The notes beneath the pieces were generated by a model. It was given only the letters and a program-made list of their open reading frames with translations, was not told the DNA's origin and ran no database searches. A DNA stretch of 64,000 bases from Beaufortia kweichowensis. Lineage: Eukaryota; Chordata; Actinopteri; Cypriniformes; Gastromyzontidae. Position 1 is the stretch's first letter; every line of letters starts with the position of its first letter. The position numbers were made by a program, and so were the translations under genes. The stretch lies in the NCBI GenBank assembly GCA_019155185.1, contig CM032797.1, positions 8,418,881-8,482,880 of the forward strand, given 5' to 3'. Of this stretch, positions 1-12,700 are shown piece by piece.

Positions 1-75
1 TTTAATACAGTGTCCTTTAAAGATGTATTGACAGCCACTAAAAAAAATCATGTTAAAGCACTGTGAAAACAGTAC

Positions 76-3000
76 CTGAGCTTTCCTCCAGATGTCGCTG
101 TCGTGTTTTAGCCAGGCTGGGTTTGGAGCTCTGAGGCGGCGGCTCGAGTCTCTTTCTGGTTTCCAGCTGAGGGTCGGATATGCTCTCTGATTTTTTCTGG
201 CTGTCAGATTGTGATGCCTGTCGCCCTGATTCTGTCTGTCTGTCTGTAGATGGTGTGTGCACTTTAGCCACAATATCTGAATGTCGGTCCATTTCATGTT
301 CTGGGAATCCGATCTCTTCAGACGAGCCAAACACCTCACTGTAATCAGGTGACTGCAGGGAAGAGATTTAAATGTTAAATGCTTTTATATAGTTTACTTT
401 ATATTTAGTTTGCTTTATTTAGCTATGAAGCAGTATGGTACAGATCTGCTTTAGATGACTGGAGGATGATGTAATGTGTTGTAGTGTACCTGTCTCTGTG
501 AGAAGCAGGAAGGGCTCATTCCTATCATTCCAGGCAGGGGTATGCCCTGAATGCCCCGTCCTGACATCTGAGGGGTCCTCTGGACACCCTGCCCCACCAG
601 CCTCCCATTGGTGCCCTCAGGATCGAATCTCCCACGATCCTTAGAGTGTTGAATCAAGGAGTACACATTCTCTGTAGCAACACTGAAAGATTGAAAGGAA
701 AAAAGAGAAAAATATACATTTTTAAGCTTATAAAAGAGACATTCAACATTCGGTTCCAAAACCATGCGATTTACTTAAACCACAAAATAAGATGTTAGGC
801 ACAATTGTCAGTTCCTATATTTTACTGTGTAAAATAAACAGTGCTAGCATATTTACCAAAGAGAAACTTGAACTCATAATATAAGATGCATAAATAATGC
901 AATGTATAAATAAGACTGCATATATAATCAAATACTGTACTGATTACTTCTGACTGTAAGAAACAGGTGCGTTCTTACATTATGTTCTTACTCTCATTTT
1001 AATGTTTAATGAATCCCACAGTTATTAATTAGCATTAAACATACGCAAGTCAACATACAGGCTTTCCACCCAACATAGACTGTGCAGGTGCAAATGTTTT
1101 CTAAAGATGCAGACTCACAGCAAGACTCTCATGTAAATCTAACTGAAACACAACAAAAACTTTTTATGTAGGCCTACATTACGCCAGCTGTGCATATTCC
1201 CATACAGACTTAATTTTTATACAGAATTCATTTAATTTTGGTTTCTTATTGTATAACTTTGTTGTAGGGTGACTAAGCTGTTCGTTTTTTAATAATAATG
1301 TATTAAAAAACATTTAGACTCAACACAGTGCACGCTTACAAACCCATCAGGAGTAATTTTTGTATACTTAATAGGGAATGACACTGAAATGTTTCTTTTG
1401 CAGTGAATACAAGCAGGTATGCACACATGGCTGGTACAGTAAATGAAAGATAACACAACATTTAATAAAATAAGATATAGTAAATACAAATGACGTACTT
1501 GGTGCGACATTCATCCCCGCAGGCCCCGCCCCTTCCTGCAGGGTCTGGCTCCTGATAGGATATTGTAGAGTTTCGGTTCTTCCTGAATCCTGAAAAGATG
1601 GACAGCACGCTGCGTCTCTTTTTTCTCCTCAGAGCCTGAGCATGATGGTGGGAGGACAGCTGACTGCAGAACAGAAAGTCAACGTGTCAGAGAGAAGATA
1701 ATACAGTACCAAGTACAGTACGCCCACATCCTTTCAACTATTAAAAGATGGCAATTGTGACATAACCTTCATTGTTAGAGTTCATTATTATACACAAGTA
1801 ATTAGTATTCACAGAACCTGTCTGCTAAAACTCTCTTGGTGTAGAAATCTGGCAGTCCATCGTCCAACAGAGATACTCCTCCATTCTCGGAGCAGTGCTA
1901 TAAGACGACAAAAAATAGATGATGATTATGTTTCATTTTGAGGACTAGGGCTTTGGAGTAGATCATCTCTCTAAATTTACATTAGTGGAAGATGCTTTCA
2001 AGATCCTTTATACCATCATCTGGGTTTTGTTTCTGTCTATTATGTCAATCCATTAGTTTGATCAACAACCATAAGAGAAACAAAGGCACAGCTTACAGGC
2101 ACTTAGAAGTGATTTACGAGGAGAGAGTCTTTGATGTTTGATTTTGTCTTTCTGAAGTCTCTGTAGGAAACATCTGGGCCTGTGTTCTGACACAATTCTG
2201 CACATTTGTTGTGGAACAAGGATACGTATTAGAGTTGACAAGTAAACATGATTAAAACGACCAGCTTCTCACCAGCTGCTTGAATAAAGTCTAATTATTA
2301 GATTTTTATTTTATTTCAGCCCATTTTTCAAGAATAACATTATAGTCATTATGAGGTCACAAGGTTTTTGCTGGATGCGTCTTGACTCTCTAATTGATGG
2401 TTCCTCATTTCCTTCATCCTCCAGCCCGTGACCCACAAATCGATCAGAGTCCGCCATTATTAATGACATATCAATTTTCTAAATGCTCTGTGTGAAGGCG
2501 AAGACTAAAGAGATAAGCTTTCAAAGGAGCTACAGTACAATAGCAGAAAGAAAACATAGATGAATCCTGTCTTATTTTTAAAAAGTTCACCTCCTGCTTC
2601 ATGTCTGGTACAATGATTTAATCTCAAGTTTTACCTTTGCTGTTTAAATAAGCTAAAAATGTCCCATTACTAAATAATGCATCATGCTTTATTAAGATTT
2701 ATTAATAATGTCATGATTAATCAAGCATCAACACCGTCATGGCAAATCCCAAAAGTGCAGTGAGGTAATACAACAACAAGCCATCAGGAATAAACATTTA
2801 AAGTGGTGCTTAAATGAGCAAGAACGTCTTGCTTTGATCCCTCCATAACTACATCTCACACTTGTGTCCTAAGAGGGAGGAGCAAAGATGCAAGGAAAGC
2901 ATATGGGAAGATGAAACAAAAAAGGATGCCCAACTGTAGAAATAAAAAAGCACCCACTGTCTCAAAGGGAGCATGTGCAGCCCTGTGTGTCCTTGGTGGG

Positions 3001-3718
3001 CGGGGTCTGACGTGGGTCACGTGACGCAGAGGTGAGCCCTGGGTAGGCAGTGTGGACAGACCTTCCCATGATGCCGAACGTGAGATGGGAGCGGACGTCT
3101 GAGGAGTGGAGACTAAAGGCGAGGAGTTAGGGTCGTCACCTAAACCTAGAGGAAAATAAAAAGGGAGAATTGTTATTAAAGGAGTAAATATAAGTAGATA
3201 GGTGCAAAAATTTTTTAAGAAACTTGTTAAAACCTAGGATATAAAGAATGAATGCGTTTAAGCTGTGCTGAGGAATTGAATAAATGAAGCGCACAATTAT
3301 AAATACATGTTTAAAAGCACTGAATGAGCATTAACAGTCCTGGATTTGTCCTACAGGAGGTCTGTGTGTGACTCACTGAGTCTGTTGGATACTGGACGGA
3401 TACGTCTGGTCCTGGAGCTGCGCTTCTTAATGGCGATGGTGTCCTGCGAGCAGAACGACAGAAGTCAGTGAGAACATCACAAACAGAGCGGATGATGAAG
3501 CCGCCGAGTTACGCGAGATGACAGATACTGTTAATACCAGCAAACATAGTGATGAGTCAGCTCTGTTGTGAGTACAGCTCTGCGGTGATTCAAGCTAACA
3601 CACTCACTATGCTGATGCCAAAGTCATCCTCCACCACGTCTAGTATGTCTACGTGTCTGTGTCCACGTCTGGCCGTTCCACCGTCTTCCAGCCGTCGCAT
3701 CTGAGAAACCTGCCGGAG
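76..3718 (-). CDS. carmil3: carmil3 C-terminal tail exons: capping-protein-binding region and membrane-binding helix
   Basis: Seven exons encode about residues 861-1220. After a basic stretch ([14 protein letters not shown]) comes the capping-protein interaction motif at about residues 959-973 ([14 protein letters not shown], fitting LxHxTxxRPxxxR). Next is the CARMIL-specific motif at about 989-1005 ([14 protein letters not shown]), then a basic-hydrophobic segment [18 protein letters not shown] at about 1021-1038 that fits the membrane-binding helix. The final visible exons are Ser/Gln-rich and include [15 protein letters not shown], which resembles the proline-rich end of human CARMIL3. 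The long polyproline run I recall in human CARMIL3 between these parts is absent here. The stop codon is not in the window. Confidence 0.87.
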
Positions 3719-6700
3719 CTGTGACGGGCAGCACATGCATGAAGAACAGCAATATATGTACATGTGCTAAGAACGAATGAGTTGGTAGCAAAGTTTGCGT
3801 TACAAAAAGCCATTTTCTCATTATGTCATTCTGACATCACTCTGAGGTGTAAAATGTTCATACTGGGCTGTTTTTATCTGCTTATCTGTTTTTTCCCAGA
3901 CAATTATGGAAATTCTGGATTCTGTCTCCAGTTACTTAAAATGTTAATATTTAGACTATTGTCAAGGTTTTGTACTCCAGTTAGATTTTAATAGAACAAT
4001 TAGTAGAACATTACTGTGCTTTTTATTTTAAATTATTAATGCAGTTTCTAGTTCATCATACCAGGGTTTTGTGCGTGGCGTAGAGTTCCTGTAAGATCTG
4101 GTCCACTATAGAGTTGGTGAGATAGGACACCACAGACAGCTTTACTTCCCTAAAGACAAAGAGAAAAGAAATTAAATGGAAAAGTAAGCTTCTCAGACAT
4201 TTGTTGTTGCCAGGGGAAAATTACAAGCATGGCCACCAAAAAGGGATTTTGGTACAAGTTGCTGTTTCTATCATTTCTCTTCTATTGTTCTCATACTTGG
4301 CATAATATCTAAAGCTTTAATGGTGCGAACTGTCCTTTTATTTACAATTTAGAAGTATTTGTGTGTCTATATGGACCCTATTTTATCCGATAAAATCATT
4401 TTAACTATGCTGAACAAACAATACATGTTTCTCTGAATCTTCTTTGCCAGAAGACAAACGTATTATTATTCCTATCGTGTAGTTATTTAATCGTGTAGTA
4501 TACAATGCTTTATAGGGTAACAGTAGGGTACAATAATATCTTGGTACAGCATAAATCAAACCAAATAGACTCATTAATGTGTTCAAAGCTTGTACTGAGT
4601 ACTAGAGATATTTTTGTGTGAATACCATCAGGAAGACGTTCCTTTATTCATCCTCAGTCCATTAGGTGTTCCTGTATATTCTCATAATATTTGGTGCCTG
4701 TTTTATACCCTGTGTGTTAGATACTGTTATACGTATTCTAGTTGTGCTTGGTGATGGTGATTATGAACAATCTGGCACAAATTTCTGCCAAATCAGATCA
4801 TGAAGTATTATTATAATTATGATTATAACAAACTGCTAATGAATCCATCTGTAACCACTGCAAGTCCTTCTGTCTTACTCCAGAGCTCTGTTAATGTCCT
4901 GAGCCGCTCTCTCCATCAGTGCGGTGCGGATGGACGATCGAGGGATGGACACCCGCTCGGAGATGGAGGATAAAGGGGGAGAGAGACACTCGGCGGCAGC
5001 ACACGAGAGCGGACACAACTCACGGCACAGAGACACCATGGAGTCCACAATTACCTGCACAAATCCACCATCAATCACCAACCAACCCGAACTATTGGCC
5101 AAATATGTCCCACAGAAATAAATCAGGCTAAGTGATGAGAGAGAGAAAAATATCACCTGCAGTTCTTTATCAGCAGCCTTGGCTAGTTCTCCAGCAAGAG
5201 AGTCCAATTTTTGTCTCACAGGTCCATCTACTGACAGCACATGGGCCAGTTCACATAGAGATGGATATAGCTAGATGACAGTACAGAAAATCCATAATTC
5301 ACACACAGTTCAGAAAAAATGATTCTTCTGTCATCTGTTAAAGTTACACTGACAGATACTTACACATCTACACAACAAGTCAAATTTCTAGACACGCTTA
5401 ACTAAATGTTTGATCGAAAGATTTGTGCTTAAATGCTTGAAATTGTTTTTTTTCACTGATCTGAAATTGATGATTTAAAGGAAAAGCAACCAGCCAGTCT
5501 CTAGCATATAGTACATAAAAAGGGTGGTTTGCATGGTTTGCATAATAACTTTATTATTCCAAATGTGAAAAACGGTGACAAACACACTCACAGCTCGTGA
5601 ATTCCTGGCCTCCTTTAGGACCTGTCTGGCAGCTTGTAGTTCCTCTCCTTCACCTGTTCCTCTCAACACACACACCTGCTGCTGCACACGCACACACAGA
5701 CGCTCCATCACCTGCGAAAGCAGGAGGAGAGGGGTTGATCACAAATACAAAGCAAAGATTAGTCTAAGTTCATATTAGCATGAGAAAGATTTACTTTCTT
5801 CACCACAAAAGTTTGAAGCGGATGTGAGTACTTTCTCTGGTACAAGTTTAATGAGCAATTAGAGTATAAGTAAAGCATTTGTGGGATGATTTCCCTAAAA
5901 TGTCTACACATTGTGGCTCTGTGAAAATGTTTGTTTAAGTAATCAAACAAGTCAACTTCTGCCCTGATCAATAGTGTGAATTTAGGGCGGGTTTATTTGT
6001 TTGACTGATGTAAGATGGGAGGAGTGTTAAAAATGATTGAAGTAATTACTTTGTGTTTGCTGCTGCTAATGGTGCAGAAATGACAAACAGCAGCTAATAG
6101 TGACAGACTGATACAGTATCATAAGTCAGACAATATTTGGCCATTTTGAGATTTTTAGCATCTGTCTATAATTGTCCTGGCAGATCCATAACAACTGCCT
6201 TTTCAATAGATAATCCACTATCTTGAGTAAATACTGCATTAAAAATGTTTAAATCAAGACTGCTAAAAAGCCAGAACTCTGTAATTCACACTTCGGGGTG
6301 TTCAATTCTGCTATTTCAGGAAATGCAAAGAAATGAAAATCACTATTTAATCCTTAATTAAACTGAGCCAACAGAACTGAAATAGAACCAAGCCAAACTC
6401 TGACCCAGTTACAGTCAGCCAAGGACCCACATCATCCTCTACATGATCATATTCTTATCTGGCTGGATGTCCCTGAATCAGAGATGGAGTTATAGAGAGC
6501 AAAAAGGGCAAACAGAATGATTAGGAAATGTTCTGAACCTGTTCTGCTGTACTGGTGACCAGACCCTGATGTAACCGAAGAGCCTGTTTCTGAGAGAAGC
6601 GTTGGGTTTGGTTGTTCCTTAAGAGAGCCCGCTGGATCTGAGAGAGACAGACATACAGACAGAAAGAGAGATAGAGATGCAGTCATGTGGGTGCAGTCAT

Positions 6701-9700
6701 GTGGAAGGGTTGTAATTATGCTGCTGATTAACACAAGATAAATGTATTAAGTGCCGTGTCCCTGTCTCGACAGTGACTTTGTAAAACTTTCACTCTTCTC
6801 AGGCTCCTTAAGCATGTGCATAAACATTCACCGCTGGGGGACTGTAAATCTCATGACACACAGCATTATAGAGATTTAAAGGGGTCAAATCACGGAAAAG
6901 CATATTTTCCTTGTTCTTTTGAAATAAATGAAGTCTATGTACCATGAAAACACACAGTTATTTTCCAGAACTCAAACCACCACGGCCCACTTATTGAAAC
7001 TACACTATAAAAAATGGTTTGTTTACAAATCTTGCACAACTCATATCCTATTTAGTCCTCAGCAACTTTGCAAGTAAAGTCACAGTAAAGTACAAATGGG
7101 CAATTTCAGCATTATGATTGTGACATTTTCAGTCAAAACTTGAAATATAAATTCACACAGAATATAATTATTACCAATATATTGAACCATCTGTTTATAT
7201 TTTCCACAGAGTCGAGACATCAGAAAAAAATCAGTCTATGCATGAACCAGAAGCAATAATACCCCAAAAATGGAGAAGGATGGATCTTTAAAGAACATGA
7301 AGAAGAAAGACCTCACATTAGCATTTCAACCACCAAATACTGATGACATCTGAGCTAGAATGAAAAGAATTCAATTGTGGAGCTTGACAGTCTGTGATCA
7401 ACTATAAACTTTTTTGTGTTCTCTGGACAAAAATTACTGCATACAGGATTGGAACAACACTGCTTTCTAACAAACAACATAACACTAACATTATTGAACC
7501 CCACAGCAAACTTGCAAGAAATCTTGAGTAACAACAAAACAGAACTTCAAACTTTTTTCGTTAAAAATAAACAAAAATTACTGTAGCTATTTAGCAAGTA
7601 CATAAAAATCTCCTGACCTTAGTTAATTCACAGAAGTAAGCTTATAATAATAATTTGTAATGAGTTGTCGGCTGCAATTTTGTGGGTAAGGTCAGTTTGA
7701 CATTATTTGACACACATAAAGATACATACGGTCCCACAATTTTATGTTTCAATCATAGATAGTATAGGCATGAAGTATAACAAGTTACAGCTTTTAAAAA
7801 TGTGTGACCCCTTTAAAATAAAAATACAGCATTCTCACCTTGGTTAACGCCTGTTCTGTCCTCTCGGGGGCGCTACGGTACGCCTGTGTGACATCACTCA
7901 GTGGGATGGGCATATACTGCAGAGTGAAGTTACTGAGAAGAGAGAGAGACTGTTAAGAATAACCTTAAAATAAAAAGCTAAGGATTAAAGCTTTCCAGAA
8001 TTTGTGAAAAACGTCTATTTGTGTCACAAAAGCAAGTTGTTTTAAAGCCAGTTTTGTATTCATTCTGGCTTTTCATGTTTCTTTCAAGTATTTTCAAAGC
8101 ACTCTGTACTGGGAACAACTTTCTCAAGATGATTACAGTTCACTGAATGAATCTTCAAGTTCAGGTCTGCTAAAAAATGTTTCTACATTAAATAGCAAAA
8201 GCTCAGATCTCTGGGGAGGAGAGGTGCTTCCAGAACAATAGTCTAATTGTGGATCACAGGCAGGTCAGGGAGGTGATGAAAGACTATGCAATCACACATA
8301 CACAGACTTATGTAGACATGAATTGGAAAGTTCACACTTCAGTATTGTGTGGTAAAGTTTGGGTACGAGTGAGTCACATGGGTGTGTATGCCCTGAGAAT
8401 GCATGACATGAATATCAAAATGTGTTTCATACTGTTCTAAGGCTCGAGCCACATCTTGAAGACCCGTGGCAGATGTGTTATTTCGATCCCACGTCACGCT
8501 TCTGAAACAGAAACATCACGCTATTTCCAACAACAGCATCTTTGGCTGAAACTATAGATTGCTTTATAATGTTGTTTTTCCATACAACACCATCTCAGAA
8601 GCATTTACCTCAGCGTGGTGTTGATCTGTAAGGCTTTACTAAGCATTCTGGCTCCTGTGTCCTCCAGTCCATTTCCGCTCAGATCCACCTTCTTCAGACA
8701 AGCGTTGCTGCCGAGAGCGTTCACGAGCACTGTCCCCCGCGAACGCAGCCGGGAGTCCACCAGAGACAGGCTCTGCAGTGCCTATCAAGACAGAAAAGCA
8801 ACAGGAAAGTGTGTGTGTGTGCAAAGTCTGTGATCTGTAAAAACAGCACTTAATAATTGATCAAGCATTTGGTGATATCTGCAATGAAAGGGCCTGGGTG
8901 CCCTGAAGGAGAGGAAGATTAAAAAGGAGAGAAAACGAGAGAGATGGATGGATAAATCACTAGTGCTGTAAAAGTGGGTATAAAATGGACAGACGTCAAC
9001 AAGCATTGAAATTCTGACAATTTTTTGTATGTTACGATCATCTGTCATTGCTTATTCGTCATCTGGAATTTTCAAGAAAGTTATGTTAAGTTTGTTATAG
9101 ATGTTATGTTTATTATTATAGTTAACCAAGTTGTGGTGTATGTTGTTGCTAATTTAGCTAATAAAGATGTTAGTAAACTGTAAAAAAAAATAAAAATGAA
9201 AAGTGATCATTGAAAGTACAAAAAAAATGCATAAAAAATACACTAAATAAATAAAGCATTATGTGCATGTGTGTGTGTCTGTGTTTGTAAAACATAAAAC
9301 ACTTACACACTCTTCCTCCTGCACTAGATTCACTAGTTTGTGCAGAACCTCGTCCAGAACCCTGCAAACACAGGAAACAGAAGGGGTTACACACACATAC
9401 AATCATCTCAAAGATTAATGACACTTCACACACCTGCCCCCAGTCTCCTCCTCTGCCTCATGCTTCCCTGAGATCCGCCTACTGTGAGCTCCCATTCGCT
9501 TTGTGATTGCAAACTATTTCACAGACTTTTCTAAGCTGTTTACCTCATCCACCTGTACCACAGTGGATATCAGTTGTACTGCCAAACTGTGCTCCTTTAG
9601 TGGTTAATTCCTAAGGATAGTAACTTAAGGTTCAATCCCCATCATTCCTGGTTAATACCACTTGAGTTCTATCAGCAACATCTATGGCATGTAGTAAACT

Positions 9701-12700
9701 CTTACAAATTATTTCATCTCTTGGTTTGTAAAAATCAAACAGATATTGTGTTAACATCAACACACGTGCAAAGCGTAGTTATAATAAATAAAGAAATAAA
9801 GAGTTATAATAAATGTTGAGAGCAACTACCAAAATCAATTTTTTTACAAAAACTATAACACTTCACATAAGCATGATGCTTGTGCTGCCATAGGGTACAT
9901 TCCTAGGAGATGCACATATTGATTATTATGTACCTTTAATACGCTGTAAATCAAATTGGCAAGTGTTTGCCAGCGGTAACTGTAAAATCACCAGCCTGCT
10001 CCCAGAAACATAAAAGCACTTTAACAGAGAAGCAGTTTCACTCCAAAGGATAATTCAGATAATTTCTCAGGTCAAATCACCTTTGTTGCTAAAGAATTCA
10101 TGTTCAAGTGTCAAGAATTTATGTTATATCACAAGCTTCACATTTTTGCTTTTAAGCCCACCAGTGCACCTGTCAGTTTAGCCTTCACTGAAAGTTCATC
10201 ACATTCTTACAAAGATAATTTTCTTTAATATTTGACGGCACAGTGCTATTCAGTTATAAATCAGAAATATTTCATAAAGCAAGGCATCTAATTCAAAACT
10301 TGCCCTGCCACAAAATGTTCATTTGTAAGTCAATTTGGATAAATGTATCTGCCAGATGAATAAGTGTATAGGTACCCTTTCTCACGGTCAAAGATCAAGT
10401 ACCTGCCCTTGATGTTAAAATTCTTGCCCAGCAGGAGATGTTTGAGAGATGGGTGTCTGGAGAAAGCAGGAATGACAGAGAGAAGATCAGCATCCAGCCC
10501 TGAAACGAACAGAGGAATGTATAGTCAGCGGTGAATAAAGAAAAATGCAGCGAGAGAGAGAAAGAGCGAGACAGGTTGAAGGTCAGAGAGAGGAGACTCG
10601 GACAAAAGCTTTCTCTGATATAAGCTGTCGAATGTCTCACCGTTGTCTGAGATGTCCAGTGTGCTGATGCAGGAGACTCTGGGGAACAGATCCTGTATTA
10701 TTCCTGCTCCAGCAGACCTGAGCTGAAAGACAGACAAAAAGAGTGAGAGAGAGACACACACAGAGAATGAAAAAGAGATAGGGGAAGACAGGGTCAGAGA
10801 GAGATAAAGAAAGAGAGACAGAGCCCTCGAAGGCTCTAATATGTATAATTTATAAGTGCAAGTGCTAATGCCTTTCCAACAGCTCAAATGGTAAAGCAAG
10901 GTGACTGTTGTATAGCCAAGGTCATGGGTTTGATTCCCAGAGAGCACACTTATTGATAAAATACATACTGTAACTTAAATAGAGAGAGCGAGAGAGACAG
11001 AGTAATGTTCAACCTGTTATAAAAACAACAGAATACAGTCCATTAAACAGCAAAAAAAGGTGTGGCAATGTATGAAAAATCACACCATTTTGTCCTGCAA
11101 AAAATGTATGAAATAAATTGTGCAACATTACAAAATATAAAATATGGTGACAACCTGCTCTAATAGTAATGTGATGCTCAAAAATATCCTTGTCCTGGCA
11201 ACATAGTTAAACTGTTTACTTAAAATCTATTGCTTTTATTCAATTACATCGAAAATAGCTGAAAATATTTGTGACCCCATCTAAAGTCTCCAATACTGTA
11301 AATAAATAAGTAAATGTAAATAAGGCAATGCAGACCATACACAGATGAATGCATGCTGAACTTGAAACTGAAATGTTTATAAACCTTTTCTGCATGACTA
11401 ATTCTGTAGCAAAAATATCTCAGAAGCACCAGTGGCCATAGCCATAGAAAAGAGGAGAGGTATTTTTAAGACATCAGGGGGAGGGGGGGTACCTCACAGC
11501 CACTGATGTCCAGACTCAGGTCAGTGATGTGAGGATTGGATGAAAGCCCAAGAAACAGAGCCCTGTGGAAGTGACAGTAAACAGACGTAAGATACTGACA
11601 ATATTACATGTCTCATTGAAAAGACTTTTATTTCATTGTCTGCTCTCATGGCTGATCTCTATAATAAATCAAATCAGAAAAGGTCTATATGGGCAGCAAC
11701 ACAACGTTACGCAGGTCTTAAAGGCTTAAGAGCTTAGAGATTAGTATGACTCGTCTTGTGTGGGCCAGTGGTGTTGACAGAAGCGAGCTAAAATCAGGTG
11801 TTCGGCTGGGCGTGACAGCACGCTTGCGCGTGTTTTGTGAAGGTATGACCCTGTTTGAAACGCTTCTTTCGAAATATTCTCGCTTCCCAAAATAGCATCT
11901 GCGTGAGCGTTTTGAATCTGACCTCAGTTAGCGCTGGAGAGCTCTCAAAAGTAGAAATAAATCACTGAAGCGTTTTTCTAATGGGCTTGTCACACTTGAA
12001 ATTGTTACCCCAGGGGCATTTGACACCTGGGTTAATGTAATCCTGGGTTATCTTGTTTCACACTGTGCTTACTTTACTCTGGGTTAGTAATTAATTATAG
12101 GTGATCTGGTTTAGAGTAAAGCGAAAGCAATTTATTTTTATAAATCAGGCAGCGGGGAAAATGCTTCCCGTTGGGATATAAACAAAGGACACCTAAGTTT
12201 GTACTTTTTAACTATTGCAACAACCATATTGAAGTTATACAGTATGAACACAAAGCAAAAAAGTGCCAGAATACAGTCAAAACAGCAGGTAGAAGTGTGC
12301 ATTATATACACAAAACTTTCTAATACCCCTTAAAAAATGATATGGCAAAATGTTCCTCAATACAGAGTTAAAGTTGGCTAAGTTAAGTGTGGCATTAAAA
12401 GCCTTTTGTAAATGAGAGGGAGTTCAGTCTCACCGCAGTACGTCGGGGGGCATCTTCATAGAAGCCAGACTGATGTGAGTTAGGCTGAACGCTGAACTGA
12501 AGAACTGGCGAAAAGAAGGAAGTGTCTCTCTCACTTTCCTGAAAGCATGAAAGAAATAAAGGGTAAATTTGATTCATAATACATAAAACCACACTTCACA
12601 AAGCCCAGAGCAACACGTCAGAAAAGGGCTCTAAAGAATACCCTCAGGCTTCTGAGAAATGGAGTCGTTTGTACCTCAATTACGTGTTACACATTTTAAC

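Noticed and set aside
2105..2168. Possible extra carmil3 exon (acceptor TTTCCTACAG, peptide [10 protein letters not shown])
   Set aside because: Lengths to either donor (43 or 64 nt) break the frame, while the flanking exons join in phase without it.
2371..2455. Open minus-strand stretch with GHGLEDEG resembling the CARMIL CSI motif
   Set aside because: A better CSI match with proper splice sites lies at 1818-1897; this stretch lacks an acceptor and reaches a stop.
10395..10947. Long minus-strand frames around carmil3 exons
   Set aside because: They read through exon-intron borders; only the exons 10403-10499 and 10641-10722 are kept.
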